This document shows, one piece after another, positions 55,449 through 63,671 of a stretch of DNA of 64,000 nt; position 1 is the first letter of the stretch, and each line of letters begins with the position of its first letter. The position numbers were made by a program, and so were the translations under genes. Origin of the DNA: Bradyrhizobium diazoefficiens (lineage in GTDB: Bacteria > Pseudomonadota > Alphaproteobacteria > Rhizobiales > Xanthobacteraceae); the NCBI RefSeq assembly GCF_018131185.1, contig NZ_JAFCJE010000009.1, positions 62,001 to 126,000 of the forward strand. The letters run 5' to 3'. The notes beneath the pieces were generated by a model. It did not search any database and was not told the DNA's origin. It saw only the letters and a list, made by a program, of their open reading frames with translations.

Positions 55449-55955
55449 ATGAACATGCTACCGGGCCCGGCGCAAGCCGCCGCGATTGGTCTCAGCGTCG
55501 CGCTGCCGCTGCTGTTGCTGTGCTACGCGCGCATCGCCGCCACCGGCGGATCCGGCCGCCGCTTTCGGCTCGGCTGCGTCAGCGTCATCGCCCTTTACGC
55601 GGTCGCCTGCATCGCACTCCCAGGTCAACGCCATTTCGACGACGTACTCAGCGGCCTGTTCCTGTTGGCGACCGCGATGATGTTTTGCTACATCCTCTTC
55701 AGCCTGCTGGCCTGGGGCTTTACGCTGACGCTGCTCACGGCACTCGTCCGGGCCGGGCGCCCCCTCACCCTGGAGCAATGGGCGGTCGCCTATATGCAGG
55801 GCGGCGATCTCGGCACCTTCACGCACAACCGCCTGAAGCTGCTCGTCGGCGCCGGGATGGTGGTCACGGCAGACGGCAGGCTTGTCCCGACGGCGAAGGG
55901 CGTGGCGGTCGCGCGTCTCGTCAAACTCGTCCGCCTGTCGACCGGACTTGGGTGA
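55449..55955 (+). CDS. Small membrane protein with winged-helix-like C-terminus
   Basis: 168 residues. Three hydrophobic segments (about 10-28, 42-58 and 66-100) are followed by a soluble tail. The tail reads LTLEQWAVAYMQGGDLGTFT, then HNRLKLLVGAGMVVTADGRL, then VPTAKG, which looks like a helix-turn-helix plus wing in a restriction- or MarR-like fold. Not recognised as a known family. It is 9 nt before a gene of the same length and similar layout. The start at 55449 (MNMLPGPAQ) could also be 55455. Confidence 0.6.
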   Translation: MNMLPGPAQAAAIGLSVALPLLLLCYARIAATGGSGRRFRLGCVSVIALYAVACIALPGQRHFDDVLSGLFLLATAMMFCYILFSLLAWGFTLTLLTALVRAGRPLTLEQWAVAYMQGGDLGTFTHNRLKLLVGAGMVVTADGRLVPTAKGVAVARLVKLVRLSTGLG

Positions 55956-55964
55956 GCGGCCGCG

Positions 55965-56471
55965 ATGTCCTTCGTTGTCGGATTCCTCGCCGCCGTCATC
56001 TTCGCCCTGCTGGCTCCTGCCTTGCAGTCGATGGCCCGCACTCGCGGATGGACGCTTGGAGCCGTGATGCTGCTCGCGATCGCCGCGGTCGTCACCCATG
56101 GTCTCGGCATGATGTTCGGAATCTTCGTCGTTCCGGAATTTCAGTACTGGGACGCCGCGTCGATTTTCGGCTTTCTCGTCATGGGTTACGTCTTCGCTTT
56201 CGGCGCAGTGTACAAATCGGTTTCCCTGGACATCCTGCTCGATGTCGTCGACCGGCCCGAGCGGAGAGCACCGCTTACAGACATCATCGAGCGGCAGGTT
56301 CCAGCTCTGTTCCAGGGACGAATTAGGAACCTGGTCGACGGCGGGTTGGTCGAACCGCTCGATACGCACTTCGCCCCGACCATCGCGGGCCGGACCATGG
56401 CAGACCGCGTCGGACGGCTTCGCCGCGCCTTCGGCATCGGCGATACCAGTCTCTATGATTTTTCGGATTAG
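55965..56471 (+). CDS. Small membrane protein, partner of the preceding gene
   Basis: 168 residues, the same length as the protein before it. Three or four helices near the N-terminus (FVVGFLAAVIFALLAPALQ, AVMLLAIAAVVTHGLGMMFG and FGFLVMGYVFAFGAVY) are followed by a soluble tail, QVPALFQGRIRNLVDGGLVE then PLDTHFAPTIAGR. The tail has the same order of elements as the tail of the 55449 protein (helix, turn, helix, hairpin). Function unknown. It may form a complex with its neighbour and serve the glycosyltransferase that follows. Confidence 0.6.
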   Translation: MSFVVGFLAAVIFALLAPALQSMARTRGWTLGAVMLLAIAAVVTHGLGMMFGIFVVPEFQYWDAASIFGFLVMGYVFAFGAVYKSVSLDILLDVVDRPERRAPLTDIIERQVPALFQGRIRNLVDGGLVEPLDTHFAPTIAGRTMADRVGRLRRAFGIGDTSLYDFSD

Positions 56472-56614
56472 TTGCGCAGAACACACACATCGCCGGATTC
56501 ATACCGGTCGTACGGGGCATATCTGCGGGCCCCTTATTGTTCGCCCGGCCCATATGACCTAGAGTCGCGCCAGGGTTCCACCAGTAAAGAGTGGCCGGCG
56601 ACAGGCGGCATGAG

Positions 56615-57376
56615 ATGACACCTTCCAGGGCGGCAAAAAGGCTTACGATCGTCATCCCTGCACTGAACGAGCAGGACAAGATCGCCGATACCATCGACGG
56701 CGTGTTGCCGCTCGCCCGCGAGTTGCTCGACGATTTCGAGATTTTCCTGATCGACGACGGCAGCACCGACGGCACCGGCGCGATCATGGACGAGTTTGCG
56801 GCCGGCGAGCCGCGCATCATCGTGCAACATAACGCCGAGCGGCGCGGCGTCGGTGCCGGCTTCGAATACGCGCTGTCGCGCGCGAAATTCGATGCCATCA
56901 CGCTCATTCCCGGCGATCACGCCTTTCAGAACGAGGGCATTGCCCGGATGTTCAAGGCGGCCGGCGCCGCCGACCTCGTCATCACCTATCGCGACAACCA
57001 GTCGGATCGCTCCGTCAACCGCTCGCTGCAGTCGCACTCGCTGCGGTTCATCCTGAACTGCCTGTTCGGCTTCTGGCTGTCCGACTACCACAGCATGATC
57101 GTCTACCCCGTGAAATGGCTGCGCCAGATCGCGGTCAAGGCCGACGGCTACGGCTATCAGATCTGCGCGTTGATCTCGCTGCTCCAGCTTGGCCTCACCT
57201 ACGTCCAAGTGCCGGTGAGCCTGAACGCGGAGCTGAAGGGGTCGTCCCGTGCGCTGCGGCTGCGCACCTATTTCGAGCTCGGCGGCACCATCGTCTCGCT
57301 GCTGCGCCGCGTCCCCATCCGGGACGTCGATCGCAGCCAGGGTCCCGCCGATGCGGAACGGGCGCCGGCGCGCTAA
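56615..57376 (+). CDS. Family 2 glycosyltransferase (dolichyl-phosphate-sugar synthase-like)
   Basis: 253 residues from the ATG at 56615 (MTPSRAAKRLTIVIPALNEQ). A GTG at 56591 would add eight. The GT-A fold marks are IVIPALNEQDK, the nucleotide-binding LIDDGSTDGTG and the metal-site variant LIPGDHAF in place of D-x-D. No membrane helix is present in the C-terminal third. Cytoplasmic transfer of a sugar to a polyprenyl phosphate would fit. It is the last gene of the island before tRNA-Trp and lies 143 nt after the second small membrane gene. Confidence 0.88.
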   Translation: MTPSRAAKRLTIVIPALNEQDKIADTIDGVLPLARELLDDFEIFLIDDGSTDGTGAIMDEFAAGEPRIIVQHNAERRGVGAGFEYALSRAKFDAITLIPGDHAFQNEGIARMFKAAGAADLVITYRDNQSDRSVNRSLQSHSLRFILNCLFGFWLSDYHSMIVYPVKWLRQIAVKADGYGYQICALISLLQLGLTYVQVPVSLNAELKGSSRALRLRTYFELGGTIVSLLRRVPIRDVDRSQGPADAERAPAR

Positions 57377-57487
57377 GAGGCGCCTCGCCGGCCTGGCCCT
57401 CGGGATACGGGCCAGCGCGTGGCGATTCGTCCATGGGACGTCCTCGTCCCTATCCCGCCAGCATCGAACTTAAGTGATTGATTTGAC

Positions 57488-57563
57488 TGGCAGGAGTGGC
57501 AGGGCTCGAACCTGCGACCCCCGGTTTTGGAGACCGGTGCTCTACCAATTGAGCTACACTCCT
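57488..57563 (-). tRNA. tRNA-Trp (anticodon CCA)
   Basis: 76 nt on the minus strand. Acceptor AGGAGTG pairs with CACTCCT, followed by G and an encoded CCA. The anticodon arm reads CCGGT-CTCCAAA-ACCGG with CCA in the loop, and the T arm has GGTTCGAGCC. All stems are complete. In many alphaproteobacteria this tRNA precedes secE, but here it is about 26 kb away, on the far side of the sugar island and in the same direction as secE. Confidence 0.97.
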
Positions 57564-57712
57564 ACGGACCCCGCGTCGCCTTGGGATCAGGGCCGCTTTC
57601 AAGCACAGGCGACGACCGGTTTGCAAGGGTGAACCGCGCCCGCTTCGCTTGTTTGTACCGGGGTTTCTGGGCCACACTTTCCCGACCAAAAAACAAGAGC
57701 CCGGGAGCCCCC

Positions 57713-58936
57713 ATGAACGCTCAAGCTGCTACCACTGCCGCCTCCGCGGTCCACACTCCGCCCTTGCCGGAGGCCCGCCCGGAGACGCTCGGGCTGTCGC
57801 GGCCGCGCCTGCAGGCCATGTCGGACGCCTTCAAGCGCGAGATCGACAAGGGAACCGTTCCCGGCGTCACCGTGCTGGTGGCCCGGCGCGGCCAAATCGG
57901 CTGGTTCGAGGCGCTCGGCAGGCAGAGCCCGGCGGGGCCTGCGCCGATGGCGCGGGATTCGATCTTCCGGATCTTCTCGATGACCAAGCCGATCGTCTCG
58001 GTCGCCGTCATGGCGCTGGTCGAGGACGGCCACCTCCTGCTCAGCGACGCCGTCGCAAAGTTCATCCCGGAGTTCGCCGGCCAGCAGGTCGGCATCGTCA
58101 AGGACGGCAAGCTCGAGCTGGTGCCGCCGGCGCGGCCGATGACCGTGCAGGACCTGCTTCGCCACACCTCGGGCCTCACCTACGAGCACCAGGGAGACGG
58201 ACCCGTGCACAAGCTCTACCAGGAGTCCCGCGTGCGCAGCCGCAAGATCACCAATGCCGAGCATGCCGCATTGGTGGCGAGCTTCCCGCTGGTCTGCCAG
58301 CCCGGCGCGGAATTCAACTACAGCCGCTCCACCGACATCCTTGGTCGCATCATCGAGGTCGCCAGCGGCAAGTCGCTCGGCGCGTTCCTGACAGAGCGCG
58401 TGCTGGCACCGCTGCAAATGGCCGAGACCGGCTTCTCGACAGCCGAGTCCAACGCCACCAGGCTTGCCGACCCGTTCGCGGCCGATCCCTGGACCGGCGA
58501 CAAGGTCGCTCTGTTCAACATGCTCGAACAACCGGTAATGGAGTCCGGAGGCGGTGGGCTGGTTTCAACCACGATGGATTATGCCCGCTTCTGCCTGATG
58601 CTGCGCAACGGCGGCACGCTCGACGGCAACAGGATCATCGGCCGCAAGACGCTGGAGCTGATGGCGTCCGATCACCTCGGGCCGCATGTCGTGACGAATG
58701 GCACGTTGCTGTCGCCCGGCCACGGCTTTGGTCTCGGCTTCGCCGTGCGCCGCGAGGCCGGCATCGCGCCCTTCCCCGGCAGCGTCGGCCAGTATTTCTG
58801 GAGCGGCATTGCCGGCACGTTCTTCTGGATCGATCCGAAGGAGGATTTGTTCGCGGTGTTCATGAGCCAGGGCCCGGGACAGCGCGACTACACGCGGACC
58901 TTGGTGCGGGATCTGGTTTACGCGGCGGTGGAGTGA
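57713..58936 (+). CDS. Serine hydrolase, beta-lactamase/class C-like (esterase or peptidase)
   Basis: 407 residues from the ATG at 57713 (MNAQAATTAASAVHTPPLPE), which has a GGGAG Shine-Dalgarno. The S-x-x-K motif is SMTK with Ser89 and Lys92, the second motif is YSRS (Tyr203), where class C enzymes have YxN, and an HTSG occurs at 151-154. No signal peptide is evident, so cytoplasmic esterase-type activity (like EstB) is more likely than antibiotic resistance. It is unrelated to the island. The frame that opens at 57527 crosses the tRNA and is discarded. Confidence 0.88.
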   Translation: MNAQAATTAASAVHTPPLPEARPETLGLSRPRLQAMSDAFKREIDKGTVPGVTVLVARRGQIGWFEALGRQSPAGPAPMARDSIFRIFSMTKPIVSVAVMALVEDGHLLLSDAVAKFIPEFAGQQVGIVKDGKLELVPPARPMTVQDLLRHTSGLTYEHQGDGPVHKLYQESRVRSRKITNAEHAALVASFPLVCQPGAEFNYSRSTDILGRIIEVASGKSLGAFLTERVLAPLQMAETGFSTAESNATRLADPFAADPWTGDKVALFNMLEQPVMESGGGGLVSTTMDYARFCLMLRNGGTLDGNRIIGRKTLELMASDHLGPHVVTNGTLLSPGHGFGLGFAVRREAGIAPFPGSVGQYFWSGIAGTFFWIDPKEDLFAVFMSQGPGQRDYTRTLVRDLVYAAVE

Positions 58937-58987
58937 CCCGAAGGGTCATTCCGGGGTGATGCAAGGCATCGAACCCGGAATCTAGAG

Positions 58988-59019
58988 ATCCCGGGTTCGC
59001 GCTAAGCGCGCCCCGGGAT
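58988..59019. repeat. Nested palindrome between convergent genes
   Basis: Outer arms ATCCCGGG (58988-58995) and CCCGGGAT (59012-59019) enclose an inner stem CGCGC (58998-59002) and GCGCG (59006-59010) with a TAA loop. The core matches the hairpin after rplL at 26715-26749. Located between the convergent hydrolase and dehydrogenase genes, it may stop both transcripts, but it looks like a dispersed Bradyrhizobium element. Confidence 0.7.
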
Positions 59020-59033
59020 GACGCTCTATCGCG

Positions 59034-59801
59034 TCAACTAATCGTTGCGCCGCCGTCGATCACCATGGTCTGGCCGGTCATGAAGTCGCCGGCCTTCGAT
59101 CCCAGGAACACGGCGGCGCCGGCGATCTCGTCGGGGATGCCGATGCGCAGCAGCGGCGAGCGCGCGGTCGAGGCTTTCAAATTCTCCGGATTGTCCCACA
59201 GCGCTTTGGCGAAATCGGTCTTGATCAGGCCGGGCGCGATGCAATTCACGCGAATGTTGTGCGGGCCATATTCGCAGGCGAGGTTGCGCGCGAGCTGCAT
59301 GTCGGCGGCCTTGGAGATCGCGTAGGCGCCGAGAATGGTCGAGCCCTTGAGCCCGCCGATCGAGGAGACGATGATGATGGAGCCGTCCTTGCGCTCGATC
59401 ATCTGCGGCACCACCATCGAGATCAGCCAGTTGTTGGCGACGATGTTGTTGTCCAGAATCTTCCTGAATTGATCGTCGGAGATCCCCGCGAGCGGACCGT
59501 AATACGGATTCGAGGCGGCGTTGCAGACCAGCACGTCGATCTTGCCGAAGGCGCGGTTGCTCTCGTCGACGAGGTTTTGCAGGTTCTCCTTCGACGAGAT
59601 GTTGGCTGCGATTGCGACCGCGGTACCGTTGCCGTACCTGTCGTTGATGCCCTTGGCGACCTGCTCGCAGACATCGGCCTTGCGCGAGGAAATCACCACC
59701 TTGGCACCGTGCTCGGCCATGCGCTCGGCGATCGCAAGCCCGATGCCGCGCGTCGATCCCGTGATGACGGCGACTTTCCCCTTCATGTCGAACAAGGTCA
59801 T
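59034..59801 (-). CDS. Short-chain dehydrogenase/reductase
   Basis: 255 residues, classical SDR. The cofactor motif is TGSTRGIG at 14-21, the active site Ser146/Ser147, Tyr160 and Lys164 (YAISK), and NNASNPY-like CNAASNP occurs near 93. The Arg in VISSRK after the second strand favours NADP. The substrate is unknown, with an acyl or cyclic alcohol being typical. It is convergent with the serine hydrolase. Confidence 0.92.
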   Translation of the reverse strand: MTLFDMKGKVAVITGSTRGIGLAIAERMAEHGAKVVISSRKADVCEQVAKGINDRYGNGTAVAIAANISSKENLQNLVDESNRAFGKIDVLVCNAASNPYYGPLAGISDDQFRKILDNNIVANNWLISMVVPQMIERKDGSIIIVSSIGGLKGSTILGAYAISKAADMQLARNLACEYGPHNIRVNCIAPGLIKTDFAKALWDNPENLKASTARSPLLRIGIPDEIAGAAVFLGSKAGDFMTGQTMVIDGGATIS

Positions 59802-59869
59802 GTTTCTCTCCCAGATTACGATTGATTTGGCCCCGAGCTTACGTCGCGTCGGTGCGAGCGCGCAATTTC

Positions 59870-60568
59870 TCAGGCGAGCTTCTTGACTTCCGGTCCCGCG
59901 GGCTGGTGCATCGCCGCGTGAGCGTCATCCGCGATCCATGGCTGCTGGTTCACCATCGGCAGCCGCCAGACCGTGCGCTCGGCAGTTGCGAAATAATCCA
60001 GCCGCGTCACCGAGCAATTGTCGATGTCGAACGACAACCCCCGCTCCGGCTGGCCGTCAAGCGCAAGGCCCAACGCCGCCTTGATCGTGCCGCCGTGGGC
60101 AACCGCGATGATGTCCTGCCCGGCTGCCTCAACATTGATCCGCTCGATGGTGCGGCGGGTGCGGTGATAGAGATCCATGAAGCTCTCGCCGCCGGGTGCG
60201 GGCTCGTTGATATCGGCGAACCAGCTGGTGCCGACGGGACGGCTCGCGATGAATTGGGCGCGGTTCATGCCCTGCCAGCGGCCGAGATTTTGCTCGGCGA
60301 GATCTGCTTCCCATTTCATCGACGACGGCCGTGGAAAGCCGGCCGCCCAGATCGCTTCGGCCGTTTGATGCGTGCGCTTCAGATTGCTCGAAAACCAGAC
60401 CGCAGTGCGTGGCAGCACCTTGGCAACAGCGTTGAACACATAGGTATCGCTGGTGTCGCAGGCGATATCGGACTGGCCGTAGATGTTGCCGCCGTCGTTG
60501 CGCACCGGCGCGTGACGGACCCACCACCACCGCGTCGTGACCACCTTGGGCTTGTCTGCACCTGTCAT
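59870..60568 (-). CDS. Histidine phosphatase family protein
   Basis: 232 residues from the ATG at 60568 (MTGADKPKVVTTRWWWVRHA). The catalytic motif is VRHAP (Arg18, His19), the second arginine is in SNLKRTHQTAE, and the second histidine is in VAHGGTI. The layout is that of the phosphoglycerate mutase-like branch, several of which act on alpha-ribazole phosphate or nucleotides. The much longer open frame that runs up to 61660 is antisense to the following dehydrogenase and was cut off at the ATG. It is divergent from 60704. Confidence 0.88.
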   Translation of the reverse strand: MTGADKPKVVTTRWWWVRHAPVRNDGGNIYGQSDIACDTSDTYVFNAVAKVLPRTAVWFSSNLKRTHQTAEAIWAAGFPRPSSMKWEADLAEQNLGRWQGMNRAQFIASRPVGTSWFADINEPAPGGESFMDLYHRTRRTIERINVEAAGQDIIAVAHGGTIKAALGLALDGQPERGLSFDIDNCSVTRLDYFATAERTVWRLPMVNQQPWIADDAHAAMHQPAGPEVKKLA

Positions 60569-60595
60569 CGAAGCTCTTCCATCCCGTTTGATGTC

Positions 60596-60629
60596 GCTGT
60601 ACGTCAGTAGAGAACGTGTCTCAAGACAC
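60596..60629 (-). promoter_or_regulatory. Candidate divergent promoter with operator-like palindrome
   Basis: Minus-strand TTGAGA (60624-60619) and TACAGC (60601-60596) are 17 nt apart and end about 20 nt before the phosphatase start. The palindrome GTGTCT-CA-AGACAC (60616-60629) covers the -35 box. A direct repeat of GTTTGAAAT (60636-60644 and 60648-60656) follows. A repressor binding the palindrome could control both directions. Confidence 0.35.
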
Positions 60630-60703
60630 TTTACCGTTTGAAATCTTGTTTGAAATTCCGTCGCGCGGCAAGGGCCGCGCGAGGCACCACAAGGGAGAAA
60701 CGC

Positions 60704-61489
60704 ATGGGCCGCCTGCAAGGCAAATCCGTCATCATCACCGGCGCCGGCAGTGGCATCGGTCGCGCCGCCGCGCTCCTGTTCACCCGGGAAGGCGCAAAGC
60801 TCATTGCGGTCGATCGCACCGAGGCGGTGAAGGAGACCGTCGAGGAGGTGAAAAAGGCCGGCGGCGTCGCGGAGGCCATGATCGCCGACGCGGGCTCCGA
60901 GACTGACGTCGTTGCCGTGATCGACAAGGCAGTGAAGACCCACGGCCGGCTCGACGTGATCTGGGCCAATGCCGGCGTCAGCGGCGGGCTGATCCCGCTC
61001 GGCGAGCAGACCGTGGAGCATTGGCAGGAGGTGTTGCGCGTCAATCTGATCGGGCCGTTCCTGGCGGTGAAGCATGCGATGCCGCACATGGTGAAGCAGC
61101 AGTCCGGCGCGATCGTGCTGACCGCCTCCGTCGCGGGCCTCAAGGCCGGCGCCAGCGGACATCCCTACGCCGCGAGCAAGGCCGGCGTGATCAGCCTGGT
61201 GCAGACCACCGCCTATTCGCTCACCGGCACCGGCGTACGCATCAACGCGGTGTGCCCGGGCCTGATCGAAACCGGCATGACCAAGCCGATCTTCGACCGC
61301 GCCAAGGAGCGCGGCACCCAGGACAAGATCGGCCAGCTCAATCCCCTCAAGCGCCCCGGCCAGCCGCACGAGCTCGCGGCGATGGGCCTGTTCCTGGCCA
61401 GCGACGAAGCCTCGTATGTCAACGGCCAGGCGTTCCCCGTGGATGGCGGCTTGACGGCGTCGATGCCGTATACGGGCAAGCCCGTGTAA
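60704..61489 (+). CDS. Short-chain dehydrogenase/reductase, second in the window
   Basis: 261 residues from the ATG at 60704 (MGRLQGKSVIITGAGSGIG), supported by GGGAG 8 nt upstream. TGAGSGIG is at 12-19, and the catalytic Ser142, Tyr155 and Lys159 (YAASK) are present. IAVDRTE after the second strand, with an Asp, points to NAD(H). In-frame residues upstream to 60638 lack a start signal. The substrate is unknown. It is not close in sequence to the 59034 dehydrogenase. Confidence 0.92.
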   Translation: MGRLQGKSVIITGAGSGIGRAAALLFTREGAKLIAVDRTEAVKETVEEVKKAGGVAEAMIADAGSETDVVAVIDKAVKTHGRLDVIWANAGVSGGLIPLGEQTVEHWQEVLRVNLIGPFLAVKHAMPHMVKQQSGAIVLTASVAGLKAGASGHPYAASKAGVISLVQTTAYSLTGTGVRINAVCPGLIETGMTKPIFDRAKERGTQDKIGQLNPLKRPGQPHELAAMGLFLASDEASYVNGQAFPVDGGLTASMPYTGKPV

Positions 61490-61503
61490 CGAGCTCCGCT
61501 CGT

Positions 61504-61551
61504 GTCCCGGACGCGCTGCAGCGTTCTTACGCTGCTGCGCAGAGCCGGGAC
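61504..61551. repeat. GTCCCGG/CCGGGAC hairpin element
   Basis: Outer arms GTCCCGG (61504-61510) and CCGGGAC (61545-61551) enclose an inner stem GCAGCGT (61518-61524) and ACGCTGC (61529-61535) with the loop TCTT. Related sequence (GGGCCCCGGCTCTGCAGCGC) continues at about 61581. It looks like part of a multi-copy palindromic family. Confidence 0.65.
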
Positions 61552-61674
61552 TCAAGGAAGCCACGGCCCTCGTTGATGCATGGGCCCCGGCTCTGCAGCG
61601 CATCGTCGAAGGGACGCTGCGTTGTGTCCGCGGCACGACACCTTGTTCAACGATACACATGATTGATCATCCTC

Positions 61675-62306
61675 GCGGCGCATGTCGCCCGAGCTTTGCT
61701 TCATCGCTTCGCCCTCGATTGAAAGAGGGCGCAGGGAAGACCGGGCGCCGGCTGGCACCCGCGGTCCACTGTGCGAAACCTGCGTGACAAGAAACTGCAC
61801 AGCGGCATACAGGTGTAGCCAGGACATCCCGGCCTTCCCTGCGCAGTGGTTTTACGGCTTATGTCGTGCTCTCCTCGGGGAGCGTTGCACTATTGCCCCC
61901 GTCGCCTTGCGGATGGCTGACGCGTGCGTCCGGTTGGACGACACACCTCACCACAAGCCTTGACGCACAGACCCCGGGCGTCAGGACCACACGATTTTGC
62001 CGTACGCTGGAATCACACCGGTCGTGTGCGCGACGCTCTCGCTCACGGTTGCCCGCCCTGCGAAGCTCTTCGCGCCGATGCAATCAGCGTCCACCGCCGC
62101 CCGGCCCGCGTTCGTGACGATCGCGATACGCCCCTCTTCCTTGGGCCGGGTTGGCGCGACACATACGCCCTTTCCGAATTTCGGTAAAGTGGAATATTTT
62201 CGGCTGCGCGCATTGACCGACCAGTTGGGTGTTTTGCCCGTCGGGCAACCAAGGGATGGTAGCGCCCCTCGCCGTTCCGGGGCACGACGAAGTCGCGAGC
62301 CCGGAA
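61675..62306. repeat. Long dispersed intergenic repeat element
   Basis: From about 61675 to 62260 the sequence matches, from memory, a roughly 0.5-0.6 kb element that occurs many times in Bradyrhizobium intergenic DNA. Landmarks are GTCGCCCGAGCTTTGCTTCA at the left, CCCCGGGCGTCAGGACCAC in the middle, and TTGCCCG-T-CGGGCAA (62234-62248) near the right. A further palindrome TTCCGGG (62275-62281)/CCCGGAA (62300-62306) abuts it. No terminal inverted repeat or target duplication was found, so the exact ends are uncertain. Confidence 0.65.
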
Positions 62307-62484
62307 TTCATTTCACAGCGCGTGATGCGGGCCGATGGATTCTCAGGTGCGCAATTGCGCACCATAGCTTGATGCCACGCATCCTCCCGGAATGACGGCG
62401 GCGGTGTTTATTTGCCCAAGGAGACCTCACATTGGTATGGTTCCTGCAAGCACTCCAACCTCCTTCCCCTGACAGAACGAGACA

Positions 62485-63663
62485 ATGCAGAACTCAAGAC
62501 CCGATCGCATCCGCAAACTCCTCGCCGACCTCGTTGGCTTCGACACCATCAGCGACCGCACCAACCTGCCCCTGATTGCCCATATCGAGAGCTACCTCGC
62601 CGCGTTCGGCATCAAGGGTGAGCGCATCATCGATGAGACCGGACAGAAGGCCTCGCTGTGGGTCACCATCGGACCGCAGGATCGGCCAGGCTTCGTCCTG
62701 TCGGGACACACCGATGTCGTGCCGGTCGTCGGCCAGGACTGGAGCCACGATCCGTTCAAGCTGATCGAGCGCGACGGCAAGCTCTATGGCCGAGGCACCA
62801 CCGACATGAAGGGCTTTGTCGCGGTGTGCCTCGCCATGGTGCCGGAGATGGTGGAAGCGAAGCTCGCAACGCCGATTCACCTGGCGATCTCCTATGACGA
62901 AGAGATCGGCTGCGTCGGCGTGCGGCCGATGCTACGCGAGGTCGCGAAGAAGAAGATCAAGCCGCTCGGCGCCTTCATCGGCGAGCCGACCGAGATGAAG
63001 GTGATCATCGGCCACAAGGGCAAGCACGGCGTGCGCGCGACGTTTCGCGGGCTCGCCCGCCATTCCTCGATCGCGCCCGACGGCGTCAACGCGATCGAAT
63101 ATGCGGCCGAATTGATCGTCGAGATCCGCCGCCGCGCCGAGCAACTCGCGGCCGCGCGCGCGACGGACAGCCTCTACGACGTTCCGCACTCGACGCTGCT
63201 CACCAGCATCGTGCATGGCGGCGCGGCGCTGAACATCGTGCCTGACACCTGCACGGTGGATTTCGAATGCCGCGGCATCGGTATCACCGAGTCGCGCGAG
63301 GTCACGGATGCGATCGTCGCCTGGGCCAAGGCCGAGCTCGACCCGGCGATGAAAGCACGGCATCCCGATTGCGGCATCGATTTCGAGGAGATCCTCGACT
63401 ATCCCGCGCTCGACACCGCTGCCGACGCGGCCATCGTCACGCTCGCCAAGAGCCTTGCGGGTCGCAACGACCACGCCAAGGTCGCCTTCGGTACCGAGGC
63501 CAGCCTGTTCGCGAGCATGGCGGATGTGCCTTCCGTCGTGATCGGCCCCGGCGCGATCGCGCAGGCGCACACGCCGGATGAGTTCGTGGAGATGGCCGAA
63601 CTGGAGAAATGCGCAGGCTTCGTGGAGAGGCTAATCGCGCATTGTGCGGAGGGCGCCTCTTAG
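62485..63663 (+). CDS. argE: Acetylornithine deacetylase
   Basis: 392 residues from the ATG at 62485. ArgE removes the acetyl group of N2-acetylornithine in arginine synthesis. The M20 metallopeptidase metal ligands can be placed: His75 and Asp77 (SGHTDVVP), Asp107 (GTTDMKG) with the bridging role, Glu140 (Glu139 as catalytic base) in SYDEEIGC, and a His near the C-terminus in AQAHTPDEF. The length matches the ArgE rather than the DapE group, although that distinction by sequence alone is not perfect. The gene is free-standing after a long repeat. Confidence 0.88.
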   Translation: MQNSRPDRIRKLLADLVGFDTISDRTNLPLIAHIESYLAAFGIKGERIIDETGQKASLWVTIGPQDRPGFVLSGHTDVVPVVGQDWSHDPFKLIERDGKLYGRGTTDMKGFVAVCLAMVPEMVEAKLATPIHLAISYDEEIGCVGVRPMLREVAKKKIKPLGAFIGEPTEMKVIIGHKGKHGVRATFRGLARHSSIAPDGVNAIEYAAELIVEIRRRAEQLAAARATDSLYDVPHSTLLTSIVHGGAALNIVPDTCTVDFECRGIGITESREVTDAIVAWAKAELDPAMKARHPDCGIDFEEILDYPALDTAADAAIVTLAKSLAGRNDHAKVAFGTEASLFASMADVPSVVIGPGAIAQAHTPDEFVEMAELEKCAGFVERLIAHCAEGAS

Positions 63664-63671
63664 GCGCTGCC

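Larger units (their letters stand above)
61490..62484. other. Repeat-filled intergenic region before argE
   Basis: 995 bases with no gene that I support. It contains a hairpin element at 61504-61551 and a long dispersed repeat at about 61675-62260 with a second hairpin at 62275-62306. Two short open frames (61682-61963 and 61997-62395) fall inside the repeat and are probably not genes. The final 100 bases before argE contain no strong promoter. Confidence 0.6.

Noticed and set aside
57713..58936. An AmpC-type resistance beta-lactamase
   Set aside because: SMTK is present, but the YxN motif is replaced by YSRS and there is no signal peptide, which fits an EstB-like esterase.
61682..62395. Short hypothetical proteins (about 93 and 132 codons) before argE
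   Set aside because: They lie in a dispersed repeat, have no Shine-Dalgarno and overlap other open frames on both strands.
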